Origin: Thermoplasmata archaeon | GTDB taxonomy: Archaea; Thermoplasmatota; Thermoplasmata; Lutacidiplasmatales; UBA184 | Assembly (NCBI GenBank): GCA_030043545.1 | Contig: JASHXM010000154.1 | Coordinates: 1-6,440, forward strand | Length of the DNA stretch: 6,440 bases | Direction: 5' to 3' | The notes under the pieces: generated by a model | The model's input: only the letters and a program-made list of their open reading frames with translations | Databases searched by the model: none | What the model was told of the DNA's origin: nothing | Program-made: the position numbers and the translations under genes | Shown here: positions 1-6,241 of the stretch, piece after piece | Position numbering within the stretch: position 1 is the stretch's first letter | Layout: every line of letters begins with the position of its first letter

Positions 1-1
1 G

Positions 2-3000
2 ACCCGAATCGCGGGGCGGCTGATTCCGGCCGAGGCCCCGAGTCCAGCCGAAGGGGCGCCTCCGCTGGTCGCTGCGGCCGACACGCTCGACCTCGCGAAC
101 GGAACGTTGCTGACCGGCAACGCGGTGCTGGCCGACGGTTTGTCGCCCGAGGGGATGGCTTACGATCCGACCAACGGGCTGGTGTATGTGGCGGACGAGA
201 GCACCGACAATGTCGAGGAGGTGTCGGTCGCGAACGAGACCGTGGTCGGAGCGATTCCGGCCGGGTCAAATCCTATCGAGCTCGCCTACGACCCCGCCCA
301 GCAGCAGCTGTTCGTGGACAACTACGGTCCTACGGTCGATGGGGAGAACGGCGTGACCATTCTCTCGACCGTGACAGGATCGGTCGTCGGATCGATCTAC
401 CTCGGAACGGGGATTGCAACGATCGGGATCGTGTTTGACTCTGCGGTCGACCAGGTGTTCGTCGCGAACTCTTTCACGCACACGATCTCGATCATCTCCG
501 GAGCCACCGACTCGCTCGTCACCACCCTGTCGCTTTCCTTCGCCCCGAACGAGATGGCATGCGATCCGACCCTGCACGAAGTGTTCGTGATCTCCCCGGG
601 GACGGAGTCGCTCGCGATCCTGAACGACGAGTCCGACGCTGTCACGAAGACGGTCGCCCTCTCGGGGTACGGCTACTCGGTGACGGTCGCGGCGGGGGTG
701 GACGAGCTGTTCGTCGCCACCGGTGTTCCCAACGTCGACGTGATCTCGCTCGAGTCGGACGCGATCGTAGACACGATTCCGCTCCAGTCGGCGGCGTTTA
801 CGATGACGTTCGACCCCTCCAACCAGGAGGTCTATGCGGCGGGCATCTCGCTCCCGAACGTCAGCGTGATCGATACCGCCACCAACGCCGTGGTGGCCGA
901 GGTGCCCGTCGCCGATTTTACCCTGGGCATGGTGTACGACCCGGTCGACGGGGTCGTGGTCGTCTCCAATTACTTCACCGACAAACTCGGCGAGGTGATC
1001 GTTGCCACGAACGCGGCCGGCCCGTCGATCTGGCTGGGTGCCTTTCCGAGCAGCGTCGTGTTCGACGGGACCGACCGCTCGTTCCTCGCGGTCGACCCGT
1101 ACCTGACTCGGATCACCGAGATCGCCTCCCCGTCCGAGACGATCACCGGGCACCGCTCGGTGGCGGGGGGCGGGGTCGGATTCCCGTTCACGTCGGTCTA
1201 CGATCCGACCACCGACCAGCTGTTTATCGCGGAGTCGCCGACCATCTGCGCCCTCGTCTGCGAGGGGTCGGTGGTGATCCAGTCGGCGTCCACCGGCGAG
1301 CCCGTCGCCCAGGTCGGGCTCTCCGGCGTGCTCCCGGAAGCTATCGCGTACGATGCCCAGGCGGGCGGGGTGTTCGTCGCGCTGACGGACACCGGCACGG
1401 TGGACGAAATCTCCGATCGGTCGGACCAGGTCGTCGCGACGATCCCGGTCGGGTCGGAGCCGGGGGCGATCGCGATCGACCCGACGGCGAACCGGGTGTA
1501 CGTCGCCAACTACGGTTCAAACACGGTGAGCGAGATCTCGACGTTGAGCGACCGGGTGGTCGGAACGATCCCGGCCGGCGACGGTCCGATCGCCCTCGCC
1601 TTCGACCCGGTCGACTCCTCCTTGGTCATCGCCGACAACGGCACCGACACGGCCCAGCTGATCTCGACCGCGACGAACGCCACTCTCGGCACCGTGCCGG
1701 TCGGTCAGATTCCTCAGGCAGCGCTGTACGACCCGGTCTCCCAGGTGATCGCCATCGCGAACTACGGCGCGAACACCGTGACCGTGTTGTCGGCGTCGAC
1801 CGGCGCTCCGGTCGAAACGGTGGAAGTCGCCGGAGGTCCGACGTCGCTCGCCTACGACAACGTCTCCGGCGCGATCGTCACGGCCGACTTTGACGACGGC
1901 GGGCTCTCCTTCCTCCCCACTTCATTGCCGTCGTCGTATCCCGTGTCGTTCCGGGCGCCGGGCCTTCCGAGCGGGGTCGGAGTTAGCTGGGAGGTCGCGT
2001 ACTCGAGTACGACTTGGTCGGCCCAGCTCCTCGGGACGGCCGCGGGCGCCGACGCGAACGTCTCGCTCCCGAACGGGACGTACACCTACTCGGCGAGCGC
2101 GTCGAACGGGAGCTATCGGTCCGCCCCCGGAGCTTTCACCGTCAACGGGACGGGCGCCAACGTCACGATCTCCTTCCGGAGCGTCGCGTACCCGGTGACG
2201 CTCACGGAGAGCGGCCTACCGTCGACGGTCCTGGCCCGGTACGGATGGACGGTCGCCGTGGAGGGTCAGGTGAAGCATCACCCGGTCGACGCCGTTCACT
2301 TCTCCGAGCCGAACGGTTCCTACTCCTATTTCGTCGAGGGTCCTTCGGGGTACCGGGCCTCTCCGGCGAGCGGCGTCATTACCGTCTCCGCGGGCGCGAC
2401 CATCCAGGTGACGTTCGTCCCCGGCTCCACCCACACCCTGACGGCCCGCGAGAAGGGACTTCCCACCGGGGCCGCGTGGTGCGTGGGGCTCGGGGGCGGC
2501 GCCGACTGCGGACGCACCCCCACCCTGAGGCTTCTGAACGTGACGCCCGGGGTCTACGAGTACCAGATCTCGCAACCTAGGGGCGAGGTCGCGACGGTCC
2601 ACTTCGCCGGTAAGGTGGTGCCCGAGAGCGGCGTCATCGGGGTGAATCGGTCCGAGTCGCTCTCCGTGCGATTCGTCTTCCCGTACTCCGTGACGTTCTC
2701 GGAGACCGGACTCGGCTCCGGGGCGTGGGGCCTCACCGTGGGCGGGACCGCCTATGCGGCGGCGGCCGGCGCTCCGATCGTCGCCCGACTCGGGAACGGC
2801 ACGTACCGCGTGCACGTCGACCCCCTCGCCGGCTACCGGGTCCACCTGAGCAGTTCCCCCGTTCGGGTCGCGGGGGCGGCGATCTCCGTTCGGGTGAAGT
2901 TCGAACTCCGCACCGGGGCCCTACCCGCGATCGCCGGATGGGCGCCGTCGGCGACCGGCGATCGCCCGGTCCGGGCGATCCGGATCGGAGCTCGACCCGA

Positions 3001-3007
3001 TCCCTAG
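2..3007 (+). CDS. Large secreted YVTN beta-propeller protein with four C-terminal Ig/PEGA-like repeats (5'-partial)
   Basis: The reading frame is open from base 2 with no upstream stop, so the gene begins outside the window; the TTG at 107 is not needed as a start. The visible part is 1001 residues. Residues about 44-639 contain 14 repeats of roughly 42 residues with the YVTN-type core (hydrophobic strand, 'YDP', 'VYVAN', then 'VSVI'); the most canonical is blade 11, 'VYVANYGSNTVSEI'. Fourteen blades suggest two seven-bladed propellers, which is inference. Residues about 646-969 contain four Ig/PEGA-like repeats starting Y-x-V-T/S, three of them with a 'GLP'-type turn. Cysteines are rare: C416 and C420 lie close together in an insertion of blade 9, C827 and C836 in the third Ig repeat, and C187 is alone. 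The last 32 residues are polar, with no transmembrane anchor or sorting motif. The likely location is outside the cell, as an adhesin, S-layer-associated or scaffold protein. No catalytic motif is visible and the ligand cannot be told. It ends 71 nt before the tRNA gene. Confidence 0.9.
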   Translation, partial: TRIAGRLIPAEAPSPAEGAPPLVAAADTLDLANGTLLTGNAVLADGLSPEGMAYDPTNGLVYVADESTDNVEEVSVANETVVGAIPAGSNPIELAYDPAQQQLFVDNYGPTVDGENGVTILSTVTGSVVGSIYLGTGIATIGIVFDSAVDQVFVANSFTHTISIISGATDSLVTTLSLSFAPNEMACDPTLHEVFVISPGTESLAILNDESDAVTKTVALSGYGYSVTVAAGVDELFVATGVPNVDVISLESDAIVDTIPLQSAAFTMTFDPSNQEVYAAGISLPNVSVIDTATNAVVAEVPVADFTLGMVYDPVDGVVVVSNYFTDKLGEVIVATNAAGPSIWLGAFPSSVVFDGTDRSFLAVDPYLTRITEIASPSETITGHRSVAGGGVGFPFTSVYDPTTDQLFIAESPTICALVCEGSVVIQSASTGEPVAQVGLSGVLPEAIAYDAQAGGVFVALTDTGTVDEISDRSDQVVATIPVGSEPGAIAIDPTANRVYVANYGSNTVSEISTLSDRVVGTIPAGDGPIALAFDPVDSSLVIADNGTDTAQLISTATNATLGTVPVGQIPQAALYDPVSQVIAIANYGANTVTVLSASTGAPVETVEVAGGPTSLAYDNVSGAIVTADFDDGGLSFLPTSLPSSYPVSFRAPGLPSGVGVSWEVAYSSTTWSAQLLGTAAGADANVSLPNGTYTYSASASNGSYRSAPGAFTVNGTGANVTISFRSVAYPVTLTESGLPSTVLARYGWTVAVEGQVKHHPVDAVHFSEPNGSYSYFVEGPSGYRASPASGVITVSAGATIQVTFVPGSTHTLTAREKGLPTGAAWCVGLGGGADCGRTPTLRLLNVTPGVYEYQISQPRGEVATVHFAGKVVPESGVIGVNRSESLSVRFVFPYSVTFSETGLGSGAWGLTVGGTAYAAAAGAPIVARLGNGTYRVHVDPLAGYRVHLSSSPVRVAGAAISVRVKFELRTGALPAIAGWAPSATGDRPVRAIRIGARPDP
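116..1918 (+). repeat. Array of about 14 YVTN-type beta-propeller blades
   Basis: Fourteen successive copies of a roughly 42-codon unit can be lined up by their inner-strand signature: GMAYDP, ELAYDP, GIVFDS, EMACDP, SVTVAA, TMTFDP, GMVYDP, SVVFDG, TSVYDP, AIAYDA, AIAIDP, ALAFDP, AALYDP and SLAYDN. Blades 11-13 are closest to consensus. Blades 5 and 8 have lost the 'DP' turn, and blade 9 carries an insertion with a CxxxC. The DNA has diverged, so this is an old protein-level repeat and not a recent tandem DNA duplication. Blade boundaries are by eye. Confidence 0.75.
1937..2908 (+). repeat. Four tandem Ig/PEGA-like repeats in the surface protein
   Basis: Repeat starts are at about 1937 (YPVSFRAPGLPSG), 2189 (YPVTLTESGLPS), 2429 (THTLTAREKGLPTG) and 2684 (YSVTFSETGLGSG). 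Each unit is 75-85 codons and ends in a beta strand such as 'VTISF', 'IQVTF' or 'VRVKF'. Repeats 1, 2 and 4 carry a central N-G-T/S-Y motif and repeat 3 has 'PGVYEY' at the same place. The N-G-T/S-Y motif is also an N-glycosylation sequon. Units of this kind occur, as far as I know, in large secreted Thermoplasmata proteins; exact family membership would need a profile search. Confidence 0.8.
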
Positions 3008-3011
3008 CGTC

Positions 3012-3030
3012 CGCCGGCCGAGGACCGGCG
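3012..3030 (+). terminator. Short GC hairpin just after the propeller gene
   Basis: CGCCGG (3012-3017) can pair with CCGGCG (3025-3030) around a seven-base loop, starting 5 nt after the TAG at 3005-3007. It could mark the 3' end of the mRNA. No T-rich run follows, which archaeal termination usually needs, and six-base GC stems are common by chance at this base composition. Confidence 0.2.
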
Positions 3031-3040
3031 CCGTTCCGGG

Positions 3041-3054
3041 CGAAGAGGCTAAGG
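3041..3054 (+). promoter_or_regulatory. Weak candidate BRE/TATA for the tRNA gene
   Basis: CGAAGAGGCTAAGG is the only A-rich patch in the 71-nt gap before the tRNA. It puts 'CTAA' about 27-30 nt upstream of the first tRNA base, with a purine-rich stretch before it where a BRE would sit. The match to an archaeal TATA box is poor. Position is the main support. Confidence 0.2.
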
Positions 3055-3078
3055 CGGGACCCCCTTCCCGCGAACCGA

Positions 3079-3153
3079 GGGCCCATAGCTTAGTTTGGCT
3101 GGAGCACCCGGCTGATAACCGGGAGGTCGTCGGTTCAAATCCGACTGGGCCCA
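3079..3153 (+). tRNA. tRNA-Ile (anticodon GAT)
   Basis: A complete 75-nt cloverleaf can be folded by hand. The acceptor GGGCCCA (3079-3085) pairs with TGGGCCC (3146-3152), with discriminator A at 3153. The D stem is 3088-3091 with 3102-3105. The anticodon stem CCCGG (3107-3111) pairs with CCGGG (3119-3123). The anticodon GAT is at 3114-3116. The T stem GTCGG (3129-3133) pairs with CCGAC (3141-3145) around the loop TTCAAAT. There is no intron, and the 3' CCA is not encoded, so it must be added after transcription. It reads isoleucine codons AUC and AUU. The next protein gene starts 10 nt downstream on the same strand. Confidence 0.97.
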
Positions 3154-3163
3154 TGCGGCCGAG

Positions 3164-4543
3164 ATGAGCGTCACGGCGTGGGGGATCCTATCCAACTGGG
3201 ACACCTGGGGGGTGGTCCTGGCCTTCTCCGCGGTGAATCTCGCCCTGCTCGTCGCTCGAACGCCCTGGGGGCGAGGGGTGGGGACTCGGCTGCGGAGCGC
3301 CGCGGCGCGGCTCTCCGGGTGCCCGGACCTCCGATGGATCGACTGGCGGTTCCTCGTCGTCTTCGGCGCGCTCTGGATCGGGGCGTTCGTCGGGAACGAG
3401 CTCCGGATCGGGCAGTTTGACTGCGCGGCCGGCTCCATCAACGACCCCATGGGCCTATTGAGCTCGGGTCGCGCGTTCTTCGCCGGCGCCGACCCGGCGG
3501 ACGCGGTCTCGTACTGCGGCTTCACCACGATCCAGGTGCCGTACGGCATCGCGGCGATCGGGATCGACGCGGTGGGCTCTCTCGGCGGGCTCGTCGGGAT
3601 CTGCGCGATCTGGGCCGCCGTGGCCTTGCTCCTCATTCCGTTGGTCTGGAAGGCCGGGGGCGCGGACCGTCAGTACCTGACCCTCTTTGTCGCCACCAGT
3701 GTCCTCTATCTTCCGCTGGTCACGGGACAGATCGGTGACGCGAACAACGTCCTCGTCCCGATCACGCTCGTCGCCGTGCTCCTCGTCGCCGGGACTCGGC
3801 GGGTGGCGGGCTCGGCCCTCGGCGGGCTGCTCGCGACGGCGAAATTCCCCGCGATGGTCCCGTTGCTCGGCCACGCGGGCCGGTCGGACCCGCATCGGCT
3901 CCGCGCCGTCCTCGCCTCGGCCGGCGTCTTCGTCGGCGGCACCGCCGTCGGGTATGCGGCGTGGGGGTGGGGGTTCCTGAGGGCCGTCTTTCTCGCGGAG
4001 CTCGGGCGGCGTTCGTTCTCCCTCAACCTCTACGGCGTGCTGCTGGTCCAGAACAGACTCCCGAGCGCGGCCTGGGTCGAAGCGATCGAGGCCGCGGTCA
4101 CGCTCGGGATCGTCCTCTCCGTCGCGCTTTGGATCCGGTCCCCGATCCGAGCGATGGCGATCGGGATCGTCGGGGTGGCGCTGGTCACTCCGTTCCTTTC
4201 GTACAACATCCTGATCTGGCTGCTCCCGGTGGCGTTGGCCGGTCCCCGCGCCCGTTGGGCGCTGTGGGGCGCGGGCGCGATCGGGACGCTCAACTACGGC
4301 TACGCGCTGAACGGCCTCGCCTGGGTCGGTGGTCCGGTCTGGCCGACGGAACTGCTGGATGTCGCGATGACCGCGGTCCTGGGGGCGCTGTTCGTCGACC
4401 TCTGGCGATCGGAGCGGTCGGAGGGCGGCCGTGACTTGGCCCGTGGCGACGTCCGACGCCCGGACCGTCCGCCGGCCGCGGCGCCCGACGCTACGTCAAC
4501 GTCGGGCCGGGTACTTGCGCCAGCCGGATCGCAGAATCGGTGA
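3164..4543 (+). CDS. Polytopic membrane protein, probable GT87/DUF2029-like (GT-C fold) glycosyltransferase
   Basis: The 459-residue product has about 10-12 hydrophobic segments (for example around residues 15-32, 62-78, 145-161, 169-187, 195-210, 247-268, 305-323, 330-360, 364-385 and 396-412). Three features recall GT87/DUF2029 enzymes, polyprenyl-phosphate-sugar-dependent transferases acting outside the membrane. After the second segment comes a loop with 'INDPMGLLSSGRAFFAGADP' (residues 92-111), whose D94 is the candidate catalytic acid, followed by 'VPYG' (125-128). Next is 'TGQIGDANN' (187-195). Last is a small-residue helix ending in 'ATAKFP' (224-229). The acceptor is unknown; surface glycans or glycolipids are possible given the sequon-rich protein upstream. 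The final 40 or so residues are polar, probably disordered, and overlap the convergent regulator gene. The ATG at 3164 is preferred because the first hydrophobic segment follows it; the next ATG would remove two segments. No clear ribosome-binding site is seen. The match is by motif and topology only, so a related GT-C family is possible. Confidence 0.8.
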   Translation: MSVTAWGILSNWDTWGVVLAFSAVNLALLVARTPWGRGVGTRLRSAAARLSGCPDLRWIDWRFLVVFGALWIGAFVGNELRIGQFDCAAGSINDPMGLLSSGRAFFAGADPADAVSYCGFTTIQVPYGIAAIGIDAVGSLGGLVGICAIWAAVALLLIPLVWKAGGADRQYLTLFVATSVLYLPLVTGQIGDANNVLVPITLVAVLLVAGTRRVAGSALGGLLATAKFPAMVPLLGHAGRSDPHRLRAVLASAGVFVGGTAVGYAAWGWGFLRAVFLAELGRRSFSLNLYGVLLVQNRLPSAAWVEAIEAAVTLGIVLSVALWIRSPIRAMAIGIVGVALVTPFLSYNILIWLLPVALAGPRARWALWGAGAIGTLNYGYALNGLAWVGGPVWPTELLDVAMTAVLGALFVDLWRSERSEGGRDLARGDVRRPDRPPAAAPDATSTSGRVLAPAGSQNR

Positions 4544-5177
4544 GCTGCTTCCGGATCCGAGCGAGGGTTTCCGAGGTCGACGAGACACTGCGACCGAGCC
4601 GACCGGCGAGGCGGGTCAACGAGGTGCGCCGAGGGACGTCGAAGTACCCCTCCGACATGGCGATCCGGAACACGAGCTCCTGTGCGGGAGTGAGCCCGAG
4701 CTGTCCTAAGACGACCGGTCCGTGGCGGACCGCCTCGATCTCGGCGTCTCCGACCCGGGCGCGGAACTCGGCCAACGCCGCCCGGACCTGCGACGGGGTG
4801 GCGATCGTCTCGAACCGCATCCGCCCCCGCTCGACGATGACGGGGTACCGCGTCAGGATGCGGTGACGACGAACGACGCGAAGGACTTCCGGCAGCGCCA
4901 TCGTGAGCCGGAAGTATGCCACGTCGGGTCCCTCGGCCCGCAACTCCAGCCGGATCACTTCGGGATAGCCGAGGATCTCGGGTCCGACGCCGGCCGCTCC
5001 GGGGCCGAACAGCCGCCCCTCGATGAGGAGCTGCTCCTCCTCGAGCTCCAGGCGATTGACGAGCTCGATCCGAAGCTCGGGATGTTGCAGCGAGAACCGA
5101 GAGCCGATCGCCGATTTCGCGAGCTCGATCGAGAATCGGTACGTGGCGTACCGTTCCTCTACCGCCCCGACCCGCAT
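4491..5177 (-). CDS. HTH_10 (bacterio-opsin activator type) transcriptional regulator
   Basis: Taken from the ATG at 5177 the protein has 228 residues. Residues about 162-211 form the HTH_10 domain: 'LTPAQELVFRIAMSEGYFDVP' style opening (L-T-x-x-Q, then G-Y-F-D-x-P-R), 'TSLTRLAGRLG' as the first helix, and 'SVSSTSETLARIRKQL' as the recognition helix. This is the C-terminal DNA-binding module of archaeal Bat-like regulators. Residues 1-155 are an alpha/beta region of the sort found before HTH_10, with no recognisable cofactor motif; it probably senses a signal, but which one cannot be told. The frame stays open upstream to a GTG at 5408, with ATGs at 5216, 5246, 5279 and 5309. That extension is rich in Arg, Pro and Ser, and none of these starts has a purine-rich ribosome-binding site, so the start is uncertain. 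The gene ends inside the convergent glycosyltransferase gene. It is divergent from the secreted-protein pair at 5517 and is a natural candidate for controlling it. Confidence 0.85.
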   Translation of the reverse strand: MRVGAVEERYATYRFSIELAKSAIGSRFSLQHPELRIELVNRLELEEEQLLIEGRLFGPGAAGVGPEILGYPEVIRLELRAEGPDVAYFRLTMALPEVLRVVRRHRILTRYPVIVERGRMRFETIATPSQVRAALAEFRARVGDAEIEAVRHGPVVLGQLGLTPAQELVFRIAMSEGYFDVPRRTSLTRLAGRLGRSVSSTSETLARIRKQLTDSAIRLAQVPGPTLT

Positions 5178-5290
5178 CGTAGGCCGCGGCCCGGGCGGGG
5201 CGCGTCTCGGCCGCATCGGACGCGCGCGGGTGCTCGATCGGCCCATCGCAGGACGTCGCGATACGCCCTGCTCGCCCATGAACCGTTCGC

Positions 5291-5308
5291 TGCGGTGAAG
5301 CCACCGCA
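5291..5308. promoter_or_regulatory. Perfect inverted repeat, candidate operator or leader hairpin
   Basis: TGCGGTG-AAGC-CACCGCA is a perfect 7-bp inverted repeat with a four-base centre. On the minus strand it ends 11 nt before the ATG at 5279, one of the possible regulator starts. It could be an autoregulatory operator or an mRNA leader hairpin. About one stem of this quality is expected by chance in a window this long and GC-rich, so only its position makes it noteworthy. Confidence 0.3.
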
Positions 5309-5435
5309 TGCATGGGGCGCGACCGGGCCGCCCCCCTCTCCCGTCGGAGGTTGCAGGAGGCGATTCCCCGAGCTCGGACTCCCACCAGGCGCTCGAGCGG
5401 ACGTCCACCCGCCGGAGACGACTTCGTTTGGTACG

Positions 5436-5458
5436 GACAAACCGTAGGGATTGTTCCG
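5436..5458 (+). promoter_or_regulatory. Upstream element, copy 1 (shared by the tandem pair)
   Basis: This block begins GACAAACCG and continues GGGATTGTTCCG (5447-5458). It matches 17 of 23 positions with 6242-6264 upstream of the second paralog, including an unbroken GGGATTGT. It lies about 60-80 nt before the ATG at 5517. It may be the promoter or activator site of the gene; no strong TATA box competes with it. Confidence 0.4.
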
Positions 5459-5492
5459 AACCGCGAAGGAGCCGTACCGAGTTATCCGACCC

Positions 5493-5506
5493 GGCCCCCC
5501 GGGGCC
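5493..5506 (+). promoter_or_regulatory. GC hairpin directly upstream of the first paralog's start
   Basis: GGCCC (5493-5497) can pair with GGGCC (5502-5506) around CCCG, leaving 10 nt to the ATG at 5517. The second paralog has a hairpin of different sequence at nearly the same distance from its start. A role in translation control or mRNA stability is inferred from position only. Confidence 0.3.
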
Positions 5507-5516
5507 AGGGTACAGG

Positions 5517-6092
5517 ATGACGAAGCGGTGGCTGATCGGGATTGTCGCGTCGATTGCGCTCGTGTCGATGGTGGGTGTCGGGTTCTCGGCGTTCACGACC
5601 AACGCGTACGTGAACGGGACCGCGAACGCGGGGACCGCCTCCCTGCTCGTTTCGGCGAGCAGCGCTACGTCCTGCGTCTTCTACTCGGGCGGAGTGCCCG
5701 ACACCGAGGATGCCCAGGTCAGCATCATCCCGGCGGACACGTTCGTCACCTCGGTCTCGGTCCAGGTCAGCAACGGGGTCCCGGGCGACATCTGCGCGAT
5801 TCCCCTGGAGCTGGAGAACGCGGGGACGGTCGCGCTGAGCGTCTCGGAGACCGTGACCGCGACGAGCCCGGCGATGTGCCCGACCTGGCCGGATCTCAAC
5901 TGCTGGGGGGCGGGCACGGACGCGCCGTACCTGACGACGAACGGCCCGTCGACCGGACTCGTGACGGGCTTCCTGCCGGCGGGCGGGACGTGGGTCGTCT
6001 TCGCATTCGTGGAGTTCGCTCCGTTCTCGACCTCGGCGCCGGCGGTGCCCGGGTCGTTCACGATCGAGTTCACGGGCACGGCGGGCGACTAG
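5517..6092 (+). CDS. Secreted TasA/camelysin-like (archaeal bundling-pilin-like) protein, copy 1
   Basis: The 191-residue product begins with a clear Sec-type signal: MTKRW, then a hydrophobic core at residues 6-23, then 'FSAFTTNAYVNGTANAG' (23-39). The order of hydrophobic core, 'F-S-A-F-T', 'NGT' and 'AGT' followed by alternating beta strands recalls the TasA/CalY family ('A-x-F-S-D-T-x-x-x-x-N-x-F-x-A-G-T-L'). The mid-protein 'LELENAGTVALSVS' (97-110) fits the 'N-x-G' strand of that beta-sandwich, and the C-terminus 'FTIEFTGTA' is a final strand. Cysteines at 53, 93, 121 and 129 could form two disulfides. Family members form fibres by donor-strand exchange in bacterial biofilm matrix and in archaeal bundling pili; a similar role here is inference. 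The ATG at 5517 is chosen because similarity to the downstream paralog starts exactly there, although the frame is open back to about 5451. Cleavage near A25 is likely. No dedicated signal peptidase is in the window. A generic secreted beta-sandwich protein is the main alternative. Confidence 0.85.
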   Translation: MTKRWLIGIVASIALVSMVGVGFSAFTTNAYVNGTANAGTASLLVSASSATSCVFYSGGVPDTEDAQVSIIPADTFVTSVSVQVSNGVPGDICAIPLELENAGTVALSVSETVTATSPAMCPTWPDLNCWGAGTDAPYLTTNGPSTGLVTGFLPAGGTWVVFAFVEFAPFSTSAPAVPGSFTIEFTGTAGD

Positions 6093-6110
6093 GCGGATCG
6101 CGAGACCGGA

Positions 6111-6154
6111 GGGCCGCCGTCGGCCGGGCGCCGGCGCTCGACGGCGGGCGGCCC
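6111..6154 (+). terminator. Large GC-rich stem-loop after copy 1
   Basis: GGGCCGCC (6111-6118) pairs with GGCGGCCC (6147-6154), and GTC (6119-6121) can continue the stem with GAC (6140-6142). An inner GCCG...CGGC hairpin fits in the loop. It starts 18 nt after the stop codon. It could end or protect the transcript of copy 1 and so set its level apart from copy 2. The bases after it (AACCTCTTCCC) are pyrimidine-rich but not a T tract, so true termination is doubtful. Between 6155 and 6241 I see nothing else. Confidence 0.35.
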
Positions 6155-6241
6155 AACCTCTTCCCGCGCCTCGACCGACGCGCGCCGGGAGTGGCTACCG
6201 CGGAGGGCCTGGGGCGTGGAGCCCTCGGCGACCCGTCGCAC

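Larger units (their letters stand above)
5178..5516. other. Divergent intergenic region between regulator and secreted-protein pair
   Basis: This 339-nt stretch separates the two divergent genes if the regulator starts at 5177. It holds a perfect 7-bp inverted repeat (5291-5308), an element repeated before the second secreted-protein gene (5436-5458), and a GC hairpin next to the right-hand start codon (5493-5506). The part up to 5408 may instead code for an N-terminal extension of the regulator. No canonical archaeal TATA box is visible on either strand; the most AT-rich patches are near 5424-5455 and the TTATCC at 5482-5487. Confidence 0.6.

Noticed and set aside
266..1153. Long minus-strand and second plus-strand frames (266-1153, 559-1893, 2216-2845) inside the propeller gene
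   Set aside because: Their products are extremely rich in Arg, Gly and Asp with no domain pattern, as expected for shadow frames of GC-rich coding DNA. The propeller frame has clear periodic repeats across the same bases.
3079..3153. tRNA gene as an integration (att) site for a mobile element
   Set aside because: I found no second copy of the tRNA 3' end in the window and no integrase or other mobile-element gene.
2921..3154. Minus-strand reading frame starting MGPVGFEPTTSRL over the tRNA gene
   Set aside because: This peptide is the well-known false translation of the antisense strand of a tRNA gene. The frame at 3049-3636 with 'SDLNRRPPGYQPGAPAKL' is the same artefact in another frame.
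4300..5385. 361-codon minus-strand frame overlapping the regulator
   Set aside because: Its product is Arg/Ala/Pro-rich low-complexity sequence. The frame with the HTH_10 domain covers the same bases and is clearly the real one.
5426..5442. GTTTG-7 nt-CAAAC inverted repeat upstream of the first secreted-protein gene
   Set aside because: The arms are only 5 bp and the left arm has no counterpart before the second copy, so it is not distinguishable from chance.
5451..5516. Upstream start at 5451 for the first secreted protein
   Set aside because: It would put 22 mostly polar, Pro/Gly-rich residues before the signal peptide. Similarity to the paralog at 6345 starts exactly at the ATG at 5517.
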